Assembly (NCBI RefSeq): GCF_014636095.1
Contig: NZ_BMDV01000008.1
Span: 1 to 64,000, forward strand
Reading direction: 5' to 3'
DNA: 64,000 nucleotides
Source of the DNA: Acinetobacter modestus
GTDB taxonomy: Bacteria > Pseudomonadota > Gammaproteobacteria > Pseudomonadales > Moraxellaceae
Position 1 is the first letter of the stretch; each line of letters opens with the position of its first letter. This document shows, in pieces, positions 19,300-30,277 of the stretch. The notes beneath the pieces were generated by a model. That model was not told the origin of the DNA. It made no database searches and saw nothing but the letters and a program-made list of their open reading frames with translations. The translations under genes and the position numbers were made by a program.

Positions 19300-20060
19300 C
19301 GTTCTTGTGCATCCATCGGTTGCAATTCATTTAAGGCTTGTTTTAACACATCTTTCAAATCATGCATGACTTTTTCAGGTTGTAAGTGTGCACCTTCACC
19401 CTCATCCACCACATACTCAACAATACCTAAAGCTTTCAGCTTGTCGGCAGTTAATGCGAGCGCTTCACTGGCTTGAGCAGCTTTATCTGCAGTTTTCCAT
19501 AAAATCGAAGCACAGCCTTCAGGTGAAATGACTGAGTAAATACTATGCGATAGCATAATTACGCGGTCAGCGACACCAATACCAAGTGCCCCGCCAGAAC
19601 CGCCTTCACCAAGCACAGTCGCAATCACAGGTACTTTTAAACTAGAAAGCTGTGCTAAACTTGTTGCAATCGCTTCTGCTTGACCACGCTCTTCGGCACC
19701 TACACCAGGATAAGCTCCCATGGTATCGACAAAAGTAAATACTGGAAGATTAAAACGTTCAGCCATATCAAGTAAACGCTGTGATTTACGATAACCTTCT
19801 GGATTACACATACCGAAGTTATGTTGTAATTTTTCACGCGTACTGCGACCACGATGTTGACCAACCACCATCACTGACTGCCCATCGAAACGAGCCAAAC
19901 CGCCAATCATAGCACCATCGTCACCATATAAACGGTCACCATGAAGAGCATCAAATTCAGTAAAGATTTCACTGACATAATCTAGAAATTGCGGACGTTC
20001 AGGATGTCGTGCAATTTGAACCGTAGCCCAAGCCTTGGACTGAGTCGCTTTATTTTTCAT
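19236..20060 (-). CDS. accA: Acetyl-CoA carboxylase carboxyltransferase subunit alpha
   Basis: Product of 274 residues, slightly short compared with the 315-320 of many AccA proteins because the N-terminal helical part is reduced, as in other Acinetobacter. Core motifs are intact: [13 protein letters not shown], the oxyanion and biotin-site loops [19 protein letters not shown] and [17 protein letters not shown], and [11 protein letters not shown]. With AccD it transfers carboxyl from biotin to acetyl-CoA in the first step of fatty-acid synthesis. Confidence 0.96.
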   Translation of the reverse strand: MKNKATQSKAWATVQIARHPERPQFLDYVSEIFTEFDALHGDRLYGDDGAMIGGLARFDGQSVMVVGQHRGRSTREKLQHNFGMCNPEGYRKSQRLLDMAERFNLPVFTFVDTMGAYPGVGAEERGQAEAIATSLAQLSSLKVPVIATVLGEGGSGGALGIGVADRVIMLSHSIYSVISPEGCASILWKTADKAAQASEALALTADKLKALGIVEYVVDEGEGAHLQPEKVMHDLKDVLKQALNELQPMDAQERCDARYQRLMKFGSSNLGIAS

Positions 20061-20093
20061 AAGTCGTAGATAATCCCTAACAAGGATATATTG

Positions 20094-21614
20094 TTAATCA
20101 ACAAAATTGTCTGACTGAATATTTAACTCAATGTCCCAATGTTTAAATTGCACTTGCTCATCATGCAAGTCTGCAACCAATAAAGGCCATTGTTTAGCAT
20201 CACCAGAAACGCTGAGTTGCCATTGTTGATCATTTTCAACGCTCAGTTCAATGGCAGGAAGCATCTGATCACTACGACTATGGTTCAGCAAAACAGCGAG
20301 ACGAAGCAACAAGCAGAGATACAATAAATGACTACCACCAACTTTTAGAACATCATTTTTTGCATCAGCGCGTAACTTACGACGATGATGTGAAACTAAA
20401 TGAGACAGATGATTTTGATCAATTTGTGAAAAACCGGGAATATCGGAGTGCTGTAATAAATATGCACCATGACGATGGTATCCACCATGACTAATTGCTA
20501 AGCCGATCTCATGCAAATAGGCTGCACGACGCAGTAAGTCACTGTCTTCAGTCGTTAAATTTAAAGCATCCGCCACACCATCAAATAACTGTTGTGCTGT
20601 ATTTACGACACGTTCAGCTTGCTTTGGGTCAGCATTATAACGTCCCATTAAGGCTTGCACACTTCGGTCACGAATATCTTCATGTTTAAAGCGACCCAGT
20701 AAGTCATACATCACGCCTTCACGTAAAGCACCATCAGAATATGCCAATTTATCAAGCTCTAAAACTTCAAAAATGGCATATAAAATCGCAAGACCTGCTG
20801 GCAAAACTGCTCGTCGATCTTCACGTAGACCTTCAAAATCAATTTCAGAAATATGTTTAAATTTGAGCAAACGATCTTTTAACTTATATAAACCTTCACG
20901 AGTTAAATTTTCTTGTTCATCGCTCAAACCAAGATTTACTGTAATTTGACGACAAGCTTTGATTGTTCCACTTGAGCCAACAACAGTATCCCAACCTTCT
21001 GCTTTATAGGTATTTGCGATCGCAGAAAGTTCTTTACGCGCTGCAACAACAGCCTTATCAAAAGCCTTGCTTGAAATCTCACCATCAGCAAAATAAGCTT
21101 TACTGTAAGCGACGCAACCCATTTGCAAAGATTCAGTGTGCAGTGGCTCAAATTCTTCACCAATAATGAACTCTGTTGAACCACCACCAATATCAATCAC
21201 TAAACGTCGACCACCATTGGCCATCGTGTGTGAAACGCCTAAATAAATTAGACGCGCTTCTTCACGTCCAGCAATAATTTCAATTGGTTTTGGTAAAATT
21301 TCAGCCGCTTTTTGAATAAATTCATGACCATTTTTTGCTTGTCTTAAAGCATTCGTCGCCACAATTCTTAGACGATTTGCTTGAACAGAGCTTAAACGAC
21401 CTACAAAACGAGCCAAACACGCCAATCCACGCTGTTGCGCAGCTTCAGTTAAATTTTTATTTTCATCCAGCCCAGCTGCTAATTGTACTTTTTCTGACAT
21501 TGAAGCAACTTTTTTCACTTCACCGTGATCAACACGAGCAATCGCCAAGTGGAAACTATTCGACCCCATATCAATTGCAGCAAGTAATTCTTCATCAATC
21601 AGAAAATCAGACAT
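20094..21614 (-). CDS. ppx: Exopolyphosphatase (Ppx/GppA family)
   Basis: Product of 506 residues. N-terminal actin-like ATPase fold with phosphate-loop motifs AAIDMGSNSFHLAIA and LVIDIGGGSTEF, plus VVGSSGTIKA; C-terminal HD-like helical domain (YLHEIGLAISHGGYHRHGAYLLQHSD). It hydrolyses inorganic polyphosphate; GppA-type pppGpp phosphatase activity is possible since the two share this architecture. It is upstream of accA on the same strand with a 33-base gap. Next to it, trxA is transcribed divergently. Confidence 0.92.
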   Translation of the reverse strand: MSDFLIDEELLAAIDMGSNSFHLAIARVDHGEVKKVASMSEKVQLAAGLDENKNLTEAAQQRGLACLARFVGRLSSVQANRLRIVATNALRQAKNGHEFIQKAAEILPKPIEIIAGREEARLIYLGVSHTMANGGRRLVIDIGGGSTEFIIGEEFEPLHTESLQMGCVAYSKAYFADGEISSKAFDKAVVAARKELSAIANTYKAEGWDTVVGSSGTIKACRQITVNLGLSDEQENLTREGLYKLKDRLLKFKHISEIDFEGLREDRRAVLPAGLAILYAIFEVLELDKLAYSDGALREGVMYDLLGRFKHEDIRDRSVQALMGRYNADPKQAERVVNTAQQLFDGVADALNLTTEDSDLLRRAAYLHEIGLAISHGGYHRHGAYLLQHSDIPGFSQIDQNHLSHLVSHHRRKLRADAKNDVLKVGGSHLLYLCLLLRLAVLLNHSRSDQMLPAIELSVENDQQWQLSVSGDAKQWPLLVADLHDEQVQFKHWDIELNIQSDNFVD

Positions 21615-21887
21615 TATTCATATAAACCTATGCTCAATTCACGCATTAGAGTAATTCACACGCCAATAATTTTAAAGTCATTTTAAGCAATAATAGGTGC
21701 GTATTTTCGCTTTTAAGCTATAAATGATTGTAGAAGTCGATAATCAACATCGTGAGCATCCATTAGACTTTTCATTTTGAAACTTGAATAATCAGAACAA
21801 ACCCTTACATTGAATAAAGTAGCAATGTAATATTCATGCTGATGATGAACGAATTTGCACTTTATTTATTAAATTTGGAGTAACCTT

Positions 21888-22214
21888 ATGTCTGCGACTA
21901 TTGTTAATACAACTGATGAAAACTTCCAAGCAGATGTTTTAGATTCTGAAACTCCTGTACTTGTTGACTTTTGGGCTGGCTGGTGTGCGCCATGTAAAGC
22001 CATTGCACCAGTGCTAGAAGACCTTTCAAATGAATATGCAGGAAAAGTCAAAATCGTTAAAGTTGACGTGACTGCATGTGAAGACACTGCTGTGAAGTAC
22101 AACATTCGTAACATTCCAGCATTATTAATGTTTAAAAATGGTGAAGTTGTTGCTCAACAAGTAGGTGCAGCGCCTCGTTCTAAACTTGCAGCATTTATTG
22201 ATCAAAATATCTAA
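21888..22214 (+). CDS. trxA: Thioredoxin
   Basis: Product of 108 residues with the active site WAGWCAPCK (Cys33, Cys36), the cis-Pro loop RNIPALLMF and a standard thioredoxin length. The ribosome site TTGGAGTAA is close to the start. The motif is CAPC rather than the canonical CGPC; this is found in Acinetobacter and other gammaproteobacteria and should raise or shift the redox potential slightly. It lies next to rho, as in many gammaproteobacteria. Confidence 0.96.
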   Translation: MSATIVNTTDENFQADVLDSETPVLVDFWAGWCAPCKAIAPVLEDLSNEYAGKVKIVKVDVTACEDTAVKYNIRNIPALLMFKNGEVVAQQVGAAPRSKLAAFIDQNI

Positions 22215-22237
22215 TCAGATTTTGACCGTATAAATAA

Positions 22238-22271
22238 GAGAAATACGTCTAAATTAAGCGACGTATTTCTC
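22238..22271. terminator. Hairpin after trxA
   Basis: Perfect 12-base inverted repeat, GAGAAATACGTC and its complement, with a 10-base loop. No strong T-run on the plus strand; on the minus strand it is followed by TTATTT. It may serve both directions. Confidence 0.65.
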
Positions 22272-22291
22272 AGTAAAAATTGACAAATTTC

Positions 22292-22387
22292 TTAGTTTCG
22301 CTTATATTCTTGGATCAAGAAGCTTTGAATGGAATCTACTTCATCGCGTTTCTTACAAGACACAAACATAAGATCGCCGCTCGGCAA
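22292..22387 (-). CDS. Possible tiny protein or gene remnant
   Basis: A frame of 25 residues from ATG 22369, or 31 from TTG 22387, ending at TAA 22292. The peptide contains VSCKKRDEVDSIQSF and ends in EYKRN, which looks protein-like rather than random. A ribosome site (AGAGAGAAAT) exists farther upstream before a GTG in another frame (VKTIIIAERR), so this could be the 3' end of a small gene broken by a frameshift. The downstream hairpin at 22238-22271 would terminate it. Weak evidence; no family recognised. Confidence 0.25.
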   Translation of the reverse strand: MPSGDLMFVSCKKRDEVDSIQSFLIQEYKRN

Positions 22388-22540
22388 TAATAATTGTTTT
22401 CACATTTCTCTCTGAAACAATGAACCAGACTACTGAATTGTGGTTGTGTAACTATACAATTACATCAGCATGTATGTATGCGGTCGATTTTTTATTCTTT
22501 CCAAACACTCCTCCACTTATTCCATTCTGTCTGACCACTT

Positions 22541-23809
22541 ATGAACTTAACTGAACTCAAGAAAAAACCCATTGGCGAACTCATTAAAATTGCGGAGTTT
22601 ATGGGCCTTGAAGGCATGGCACGTAACCGTAAACAAGATATTATTTTTGCCATTTTAAAACGCCATGCCATGAATGGCGAAGAAATTTTTGGTGATGGTG
22701 TTCTCGAAATTCTTTCAGATGGTTTTGGCTTTTTACGCTCTGCTGCTGGTTCATATTTAGCAGGACCAGATGATATCTATGTCAGCCCATCACAAATTCG
22801 CCGTTTTAACTTACGCACAGGCGATACCATTACAGGTACTATTCGCCCACCAAAAGAAGGCGAACGTTACTTTGCATTACTAAAAGTTAATCAAATTAAC
22901 TATGACACACCCGAGAACTCGCGTAATAAAATTTTATTCGAGAACTTAACCCCTCTCTTCCCAACAGAACAACTGATTATGGAATTGGGCAACGGTACAA
23001 CTGAAGATCTCACAGCTCGTGTGGTCGACTTGGTTGCTCCGATTGGTAAAGGTCAACGTTCTATTATTGTTGCACCGCCTAAAGCGGGTAAAACAATGCT
23101 ATTACAAAACATTGCTCAATCAATTGTGCGTAATAATCCCGAAGTGTTCTTAATCGTACTTTTGATTGATGAACGTCCTGAGGAAGTTACAGAAATGGAA
23201 CGTACTGTTCGCGGTGAAGTTGTGGCATCAACATTTGATGAAGCACCTGCTCGCCATGTTCAGGTTGCAGAAATGGTGATTGAGAAAGCAAAACGTTTAG
23301 TTGAGCATAAAAAAGACGTTGTGATTTTACTTGACTCAATTACTCGTCTTGCGCGTGCCTACAACACTGTGATCCCGTCATCAGGTAAGGTATTAACTGG
23401 TGGTGTTGATGCTCATGCATTAGAACGCCCTAAACGTTTCTTCGGTGCTGCACGTAACATCGAAGAAGGTGGTTCTCTAACCATCATTTCAACTGCTTTG
23501 ATCGAAACAGGCAGTAAAATGGATGACGTGATTTACGAAGAATTTAAAGGTACAGGTAACCAAGAAATTACGCTTGATCGCCGCATCGCAGAGAAACGTG
23601 TATTCCCTGCAATGAATATCAAAAAATCTGGAACTCGTCGTGAAGAGCGCCTAATGAGTGAAGAAAATCTACGCAAAGTTTGGATTTTACGCAAATTGCT
23701 TCACCCTATGGATGAACTTGCTGCAATGGAATTCTTATTAGATCGTATGAAGGAAACCAAAACTAATGATGACTTCTTTGATCAAATGAAACGTAAAGCA
23801 TCTACATAA
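22541..23809 (+). CDS. rho: Transcription termination factor Rho
   Basis: Product of 422 residues, standard Rho length. N-terminal helical Rho_N ([17 protein letters not shown]), the RNA-binding cold-shock-like domain ([38 protein letters not shown]), and the hexameric ATPase with Walker [11 protein letters not shown] (Lys184), Walker [17 protein letters not shown]-loop and R-loop ([11 protein letters not shown]). No insertion domain is seen. It ends RNA synthesis at C-rich untranslated sites. Confidence 0.98.
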   Translation: MNLTELKKKPIGELIKIAEFMGLEGMARNRKQDIIFAILKRHAMNGEEIFGDGVLEILSDGFGFLRSAAGSYLAGPDDIYVSPSQIRRFNLRTGDTITGTIRPPKEGERYFALLKVNQINYDTPENSRNKILFENLTPLFPTEQLIMELGNGTTEDLTARVVDLVAPIGKGQRSIIVAPPKAGKTMLLQNIAQSIVRNNPEVFLIVLLIDERPEEVTEMERTVRGEVVASTFDEAPARHVQVAEMVIEKAKRLVEHKKDVVILLDSITRLARAYNTVIPSSGKVLTGGVDAHALERPKRFFGAARNIEEGGSLTIISTALIETGSKMDDVIYEEFKGTGNQEITLDRRIAEKRVFPAMNIKKSGTRREERLMSEENLRKVWILRKLLHPMDELAAMEFLLDRMKETKTNDDFFDQMKRKAST

Positions 23810-24202
23810 GATAAGTGCATTAAAAAAGGCTACCTTTATGGTAGCCTTTTTTATTTGGTTGACAAACTTACATAATATTTACAGATTATTTTAAAATTCC
23901 AATAAAACCATAAGCTATTGTTTTAAATATATTTAAAATTAATTTCAATAAAAAAAACAATGAAATACCGATTTTAAATTTAATTTCCATAGTTTTTTTC
24001 TATCAAAAAATAGCCAAATTCTGCCCATTTTTGTCGTTTTGTTGGACAGAACAGTAGTAATTCATGATCTGCTTTGATAGGATAGCAGCAGACCAGTTAG
24101 GCTGCTCCCTGCGTTGTTACCTAAAGCGTTTAGGAATAATAAAAGCACAAACAGACTAACTCTAGGTTTTTTTTAATCTCACAATTTTATGAGAGTGATG
24201 CC
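23810..24202. other. 393-base rho-lipoprotein interval with a structured leader
   Basis: After the rho terminator comes about 200 bases of very A+T-rich DNA, then a G+C-richer stretch (24075-24140) holding two small dyads: AGCAGC/GCTGCT (24084-24106) and CCTAAA/TTTAGG (24120-24134). This is probably the promoter and 5' leader of the lipoprotein gene. No reading frame of note is seen. Confidence 0.5.
23822..23852 (+). terminator. Rho-independent terminator of rho
   Basis: Perfect 13-base stem (AAAAAAGGCTACC and complement, loop TTTAT) ending in a T-run, 12 bases after the stop codon. Confidence 0.92.
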
Positions 24203-24454
24203 ATGTTATTCAAAAAATTCGCTGTTGCTGCTGCTATTGCTACTACTTTAGCTTTCGTTGGTTGCTCTAAGAAAGAAGAAGCTCCTGCTGCTGATGCTAA
24301 CGCTGCTGCTTCTGAAGCTGTAGCTGCTGCTTCTGAAGCTACTACTGCTGTTGAAGCTGCTGCTTCTGACGTTGCTGCTGCTGCTTCTGACGTTGCTGCT
24401 GCTGCTTCTGACGTTGCTGCTTCTGAAGCTGCTCCAGCTTCTGCTGCTCAATAA
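24203..24454 (+). CDS. Small Ala-rich repeat lipoprotein
   Basis: Product of 83 residues. The signal peptide ends at a lipobox-like LAFVGC (Cys21), followed by SKKEEAPAAD. The rest is almost only Ala, Ser, Glu, Val and Asp, with the heptad unit ASDVAAA repeated exactly (21-base DNA repeat at 24368-24430) and predicted to form a helix or coiled coil. The size and design recall small envelope lipoproteins such as Lpp/OprI, but no C-terminal Lys for peptidoglycan attachment is present. Codon use is strikingly uniform (GCT, GAA, TCT), and strong terminators and a long leader suggest high expression. Function not known. Confidence 0.75.
   Translation: MLFKKFAVAAAIATTLAFVGCSKKEEAPAADANAAASEAVAAASEATTAVEAAASDVAAAASDVAAAASDVAASEAAPASAAQ
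24368..24430 (+). repeat. 21-base coding tandem repeat
   Basis: GACGTT followed by GCTGCT-type triplets and TCT recurs at 24368, 24389 and 24410 with a 21-base period; the third copy is partly diverged. It encodes the ASDVAAA heptads. Confidence 0.9.
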
Positions 24455-24503
24455 TCTAATATTTAGATTATCAAAAAGAGAACCTTTTAGGTTCTCTTTT
24501 TTT
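24452..24503 (+). terminator. Double hairpin terminator after the Ala-rich lipoprotein
   Basis: The first hairpin, TAATCTAA/TTAGATTA, begins in the stop codon. The second, AAAAAGAGAACC/GGTTCTCTTTTT with seven terminal T, is a strong intrinsic terminator. Confidence 0.9.
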
Positions 24504-24551
24504 ATGCCTAGATTTCTAATCAAATAAAAATATAACTATAAAAAAAGCAGA

Positions 24552-24848
24552 TCAATCGATCTGCTCATTTCCAACGCGCTGTCTAAATTTTTGACCCGCT
24601 CTAAACGTAACCACACGGCGGGCAGAAATCGGAATTTCTTCACCCGTTTTTGGATTGCGTCCTGGACGCTCACGTTTATCACGTAATTCAAAATTACCGA
24701 AACCAGAAAGTTTGACTTGTTCACCAGCAATTAATGCTTGGCTGATCTCATCAAAAAATAACTCAACCATCTGTTTTGCTTCACGGCGATTTAAGCTAGT
24801 AAGCTCACTTAAATGGTCCGCCATCTCTGCTTTTGTTAATGCTGTCAT
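24552..24848 (-). CDS. ihfA: Integration host factor subunit alpha
   Basis: Product of 98 residues of the HU/IHF family ([32 protein letters not shown] at the start, then [26 protein letters not shown] with the DNA-intercalating loop). Position behind pheT marks it as the alpha subunit (himA), as in E. coli. It bends DNA at specific sites with IhfB, affecting transcription and recombination. Its start overlaps the pheT stop by four bases (ATGA), implying translational coupling. Confidence 0.96.
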   Translation of the reverse strand: MTALTKAEMADHLSELTSLNRREAKQMVELFFDEISQALIAGEQVKLSGFGNFELRDKRERPGRNPKTGEEIPISARRVVTFRAGQKFRQRVGNEQID

Positions 24849-27226
24849 GAGGCCCTCAATGTCGCTTGGTAAGTGTCTTCCAACACTTGAATAATGTTAT
24901 CCATACCAGATTTAATTTCAGCATCTTCAAGCGTACGTGCTGGATGTTGCCACAACACTGCAAATGCTAAAGAGCGCTTGCCTTGTTCAACCCCTTGCCC
25001 CGTATACACATCGAACAACCATGTTGAGTCGAGTAACTCACCACCAGTCTGCTCAATTAACCGCTGAATATCTCTTACCTCAATATTATCAGAGATTAAA
25101 AGCGCAATATCACGTCTAACCGATGGAAAACGTGATAATTCTGTAAAATTAGATACATAAGATTGCAAAACTGCATGCTGATCCAGTTCAGCCACCCAAG
25201 TTGTGCCCAAATCTAGTTCATTTTCCAAAGATGGATGTAAGCGACCCAGATAACCAATTGACTGCCCATTCACTAAAATTTCAGCTGACTGACCTGGATG
25301 TAACCACTCGCGTTCAGTACGAACAAATTCAACAGCAATACGGCCGGCTGCTAAAATCTCTTCAATCTCACCTTTGAAATCGAAGAAGTCCATTGCTTGT
25401 GGTTTTGCATGCCAAGACTCTGGTACACGTGAACCGACCGCAATCAATGCCAAAGTTGGGATCTGTTTTAGATCATGAATGCTTTGCGCATTCTGATAAT
25501 CAAAACGCAAACCGAGCTCGAAGAAACGAACACGCTGCTGCTGACGGTTTAAGTTGTATTGAACACAAGGAATCAAGCTTGACAGCAAGGTACTACGCAT
25601 TGCTGCCAAATCACTTGAAATCGGATTCGCCAACATCAGCGGGTGTACATTTGGATTCAATTGCTTTTCAAGTTTTGCATCAGCAAAGCTAAAACTAATC
25701 GCTTCTTGGTAACCCAAGGTTGCAATAGTTTGACGTAATTGAGCGATTTCAAAACGATCTTGATATTTCTCCAATTTCACATCAATTTTTGGCAAACTGA
25801 TTTGGATATTGTCATAACCATGAATACGAGCAACTTCTTCAATCAGGTCTTGATAAATTGCCATATCATAGCGATGTGATGGTGGAACTACGCTCCACTC
25901 ACCTTGTGCTTTGCTTTCAACCACACAGCCCAACCGTGTTAACGCATCCGCAATAAAATCACTAGCCACTTCATAACCCAACAACTGATCAACTTGCGCT
26001 TGTTGTAATGCAATCGCTTCACGCTTCGGCAATAAAGCCTCTTGCTCAGCAACAGTAATTGGGCCAAATTCGCCACCAGCAAATGCTTGAATCAGCTCAG
26101 AAGCACGATGCATTGCAATCATTGGTAATTCAAAGTCAACGCCACGTTCGTAGCGCTGTGATGAGTCAGTATGCAAACCGAAACTACGAGCACGCCCTGC
26201 AATAGCTAAAGGTGCAAAGAACGCACTTTCAAGGAAAATGTCTTGAGTCTCATCAGTTACCGATGAATCCAACCCACCCATAATCCCTGCAATCGCCAAT
26301 AGTTTTTGATCATCGGCAATGACCATGATGTCATCTTGCAATTCAACTTCTTGATCATTGAGCAAGGTCAGTTTTTCTTGTGGCTGCGCTTGGCGCACTT
26401 GAATCGAACCTTCGATTTTTGCCAAATCAAAGGCATGCATCGGTTGACCCAATTCAAGCAACACATAGTTGGTAATATCCACCAAAATACTATGCGTACG
26501 GATGCCTGAGCGTGCCAATGCCTGTTCCATCCATTCCGGTGTCGGCGCTTTTACATTGACATGTTTAACGATACGACCTAAATAACGTGGTGTACCTTCT
26601 GTACTGATGTTGACCACTTTCTCATCAGCAATATTTGCTGCAATGGCCTGAATCTTTGGCTCATTCACTTCAAGCTGGTTAATCACCGCGATTTCACGTG
26701 CAATCCCGCGGATACTAAAGCAGTCACCACGGTTTGGCGTGATACTGATGTCAATCACATTGTCATCAAGTTTTAAATATTCACGAATATTCATTCCCAC
26801 TGGTGCATCAGCAGGCAACTCTAACAAACCATCAATTTTGTCTTCTAAATCAATTTCAGAAGCACCACAGAGCATACCTTGTGATTCAACACCACGGAGC
26901 TTGCCTTTTTTAATTTTGAAATCACCTGGTAATACCGCACCGATCGTTGCAACAGGTGCTTTCATACCCACGCGAACATTTGGCGCGCCGCATACAATTT
27001 GTAATGGCTCACCAGAACTAATATTAATTGTCGTTACACGTAAACGATCTGCATCTGGATGTTGTTCAACAGTTAGAACTTCCCCCACCACCACGCCAGT
27101 AAATGGTTTTGCTACAGGCGCTAACTCATCAACTTCCAAGCCCAACATGGTCAATTGATCAGAAAGTGCTTCGCTATCAATTGCAGGGTTCACCCACGTG
27201 CGTAACCAATTTTCACTAATTTTCAT
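24845..27226 (-). CDS. pheT: Phenylalanyl-tRNA synthetase beta subunit
   Basis: Product of 793 residues. Domains in order: N-terminal B1 and EMAP-like tRNA-binding domain ([25 protein letters not shown], residues 44-150), B3/B4 editing domain (about 210-380), B5 domain, a catalytic-like core and C-terminal ferredoxin-like anticodon-binding domain ([18 protein letters not shown], about 700-793). It pairs with PheS to charge tRNA-Phe and remove mischarged Tyr. It is in the pheS-pheT-ihfA operon. Confidence 0.98.
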   Translation of the reverse strand: MKISENWLRTWVNPAIDSEALSDQLTMLGLEVDELAPVAKPFTGVVVGEVLTVEQHPDADRLRVTTINISSGEPLQIVCGAPNVRVGMKAPVATIGAVLPGDFKIKKGKLRGVESQGMLCGASEIDLEDKIDGLLELPADAPVGMNIREYLKLDDNVIDISITPNRGDCFSIRGIAREIAVINQLEVNEPKIQAIAANIADEKVVNISTEGTPRYLGRIVKHVNVKAPTPEWMEQALARSGIRTHSILVDITNYVLLELGQPMHAFDLAKIEGSIQVRQAQPQEKLTLLNDQEVELQDDIMVIADDQKLLAIAGIMGGLDSSVTDETQDIFLESAFFAPLAIAGRARSFGLHTDSSQRYERGVDFELPMIAMHRASELIQAFAGGEFGPITVAEQEALLPKREAIALQQAQVDQLLGYEVASDFIADALTRLGCVVESKAQGEWSVVPPSHRYDMAIYQDLIEEVARIHGYDNIQISLPKIDVKLEKYQDRFEIAQLRQTIATLGYQEAISFSFADAKLEKQLNPNVHPLMLANPISSDLAAMRSTLLSSLIPCVQYNLNRQQQRVRFFELGLRFDYQNAQSIHDLKQIPTLALIAVGSRVPESWHAKPQAMDFFDFKGEIEEILAAGRIAVEFVRTEREWLHPGQSAEILVNGQSIGYLGRLHPSLENELDLGTTWVAELDQHAVLQSYVSNFTELSRFPSVRRDIALLISDNIEVRDIQRLIEQTGGELLDSTWLFDVYTGQGVEQGKRSLAFAVLWQHPARTLEDAEIKSGMDNIIQVLEDTYQATLRAS

Positions 27227-27259
27227 TTGTATAAACCTTATTTAATCCTGAAAAAATGT

Positions 27260-28282
<1,023 letters not shown>

Positions 28283-28471
28283 CTATAGTTTATCAGCTTT
28301 TTACCAGTTTGATGAAAATAAACAGCGGTTTAAATAGCGTACTTTTGAAAATATAGATGCAAAAATAAAACAACAAGATACCTAAGCAGATCAACTAAAA
28401 TTTCTGAAAAATTACTCAACAATTGAATAAAATGTATAAGATACTGATATCGTCAATGAGAAAGAATAACG

Positions 28472-29473
28472 ATGGCGCTTGATCAAATCTGGAAACAACA
28501 GCTTACACTAGTGACTTATGGCAATGAATATTTAGCAGGAAATCTCAATTTTAGTCGTTGGATTGAACATCCGATTTTCAGTCAAAATCGACTCATTTTT
28601 AGAGACTTACTGTCTCAACACCTATTGGCACAACATTTCCAGATTTGGCTTGAAGGCTTAAAAAAACAAGGTGTTAAAAAACTCAGCCTACATTTATCTA
28701 GCATCCTCAATGATGAGCAAAATCCAAATGCCAACGTAGAGCTGCTTCCTTTTGCGCATTTTATTGTGAGCCATCAAGGCAATAAAAAAACCGCATGGAT
28801 CTGTGGGCATGAACTGGCTGAATGGGACAACAGTGATCAAGCCTTTAATGTGCCGGCACCTCAACAAACAACACTCCGCCAAGAAATATTTTGGCGTTAT
28901 GAGTTGAATGATAAATTCGCTAAAAAAATTGATGCTGACTTACAGAAGGTAAATTGGAATCAGGTTGCCATTTTCTTGGAGAAAGAACTGTTCGATAGTA
29001 AATATGCTGAACATTTTCCAGAGCCAGAACAACAAGATTTGCCTTTTTATGGTTATGAAGCTGATCTTATACATCTTTCTAGCAAACAATTAGCATTGAT
29101 TCCAACAGATTATCCAGCGGATTGTGCACATCGATTATTACATCGCACACAAGCATTAACTGATTATTTAGAACAACAAAGAAAGCATCCTTATACGGCT
29201 ACAGGTGAGTTAATTAGCCCTGAAGAACAGATTAATCTCCGTAATTTTTCACAAAAAACTGATGACTTATTTGCAAAGCTGATTGTAAAAACCGCAAATC
29301 ACTACCAAACGGCTCAACTTACGGCAGAAGAACCTGAAATCATTGACCGAACCATGGAAATTCCACATCAGATTGATAAGTCCCACCATCATAAAGTAGG
29401 TGCGTCTAGCGTAATTAAATTGATTATATTAACCGTGATTATTTGTCTAGTTGCTTATTATTTTGGGCTATAA
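28472..29473 (+). CDS. Tail-anchored protein of unknown function
   Basis: Product of 333 residues, soluble except for one C-terminal membrane helix (about 312-332, IKLIILTVIICLVAYYFGL) preceded by a basic His-rich stretch, so it should be anchored in the inner membrane with its bulk in the cytoplasm. No family motif is recognised. The N-terminal 100 residues look alpha/beta; residues 200-260 are helical. It has its own promoter region and stands alone between pheS and the NADAR pseudogene. Confidence 0.7.
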   Translation: MALDQIWKQQLTLVTYGNEYLAGNLNFSRWIEHPIFSQNRLIFRDLLSQHLLAQHFQIWLEGLKKQGVKKLSLHLSSILNDEQNPNANVELLPFAHFIVSHQGNKKTAWICGHELAEWDNSDQAFNVPAPQQTTLRQEIFWRYELNDKFAKKIDADLQKVNWNQVAIFLEKELFDSKYAEHFPEPEQQDLPFYGYEADLIHLSSKQLALIPTDYPADCAHRLLHRTQALTDYLEQQRKHPYTATGELISPEEQINLRNFSQKTDDLFAKLIVKTANHYQTAQLTAEEPEIIDRTMEIPHQIDKSHHHKVGASSVIKLIILTVIICLVAYYFGL

Positions 29474-29627
29474 CTCCCATCAAATGCTCAGTCATATTCA
29501 TAGATGTTGATAAATCAGATTCAGATGATAGCTCAAATTCTATCGTCATAACATCAGCATGTTTGAACAGATTTATATAAGGGCTATACAATAAATCTGA
29601 GTATAGCTTCTTCTCAAAGGCTCAATA

Positions 29628-30185
29628 CTACTGAGCCAGAAATTGAGACCGAACCTGTATCGGAGCAAATCCAAGTAAGTTTAACCCCTGCCATTGGTTA
29701 GGGTCTTGGATATGCTCGTGATCTTGTGCCATACCAATCCCCCAAATCTGATCGACAGGCGATGCTTCAACCAAAATACGTTCATGCGTAGTAAGTAGAA
29801 AATCTCTTAGCTCAGGATGCTGTGAAAATTTAGCCAAATTTGCCTGTACTACGATCTCAAAACGCTTTTCCTGCCACAATTGCTCGTCATAATGCTGTAC
29901 TTTCCGACCGAGTTATTTTGCTTCATTCGGGTGTGTGACCTTCAAAATCTGTTGAAATATCTCATCATCGTTAAAGAGTTTTGCTTTTTGCGCCATCATA
30001 TAATGTTCCGCAGTGAGATATTCAATACCCTCCTGTTGGAATGACGATGGAAACCACTGGCTAAAACAACTTTTGTCTACATGATTGGTTTGCTTTGGGG
30101 TATGTCCCCAGAAATATAAATATTTAAATGGGCGACCTTGTTGGACTTTTTGAATTAAATCATTTAAAAATTGTTCATCTTGCAT
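29628..30185 (-). pseudogene. NADAR (YbiA-like) domain gene interrupted by an in-frame stop
   Basis: Two pieces lie in the same frame: residues 1-90 from ATG 30185 ending at TAA 29913-29915, and a continuation reading LGRKVQHYDEQLWQEKRF to the true stop at 29628. Joined, they give a full NADAR protein of about 185 residues (KYLYFWGHTP, TAEHYMMAQKAKLF, then ASPVDQIWGIG and LNLLGFAPIQVR). The family includes the riboflavin-pathway N-glycosidase YbiA and ADP-ribose-related enzymes. The TAA stands where the family usually has a charged or Gln residue before LGR, so one base change (CAA, AAA or GAA to TAA) explains it. The truncated product lacks the C-terminal catalytic half. Confidence 0.8.
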
Positions 30186-30234
30186 CGTCCATCTCTGATT
30201 ATTATCTATTGTTGGAAATTCAATACGCTAAAAA

Positions 30235-30265
30235 TAAAAAAGACCGCTAAAAAGCGGCCTTCTTT
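30235..30265 (-). terminator. Terminator of rpmI-rplT
   Basis: Stem GACCGCT/AGCGGCC (one wobble pair in RNA) with loop AAAA. On the minus strand it is followed by six T, 13 bases after the rplT stop. Confidence 0.85.
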
Positions 30266-30277
30266 GAATCTCTAAGC

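Larger units (their letters stand above)
22215..22540. other. 326-base trxA-rho interval
   Basis: It contains a terminator-like hairpin after trxA, a possible tiny minus-strand reading frame (22292-22387), and the A+T-rich rho leader. Rho genes are commonly autoregulated through long leaders, so the last 150 bases could serve this, but no attenuator hairpin stands out. Confidence 0.5.

Noticed and set aside
24368..24430. CRISPR-like short regular repeat
   Set aside because: The repeats are adjacent, 21 bases in period, in frame, and encode Ala heptads; there are no spacers.
26739..27158. 139-codon plus-strand frame inside pheT
   Set aside because: It is antisense to conserved pheT sequence, has no ribosome site or domain, and is a shadow frame.
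29880..29912. Frameshift between the two NADAR pieces
   Set aside because: Start positions of the pieces differ by a multiple of three and the intervening codons read LGRKVQHYDEQL, so the lesion is a nonsense codon, not a frameshift.
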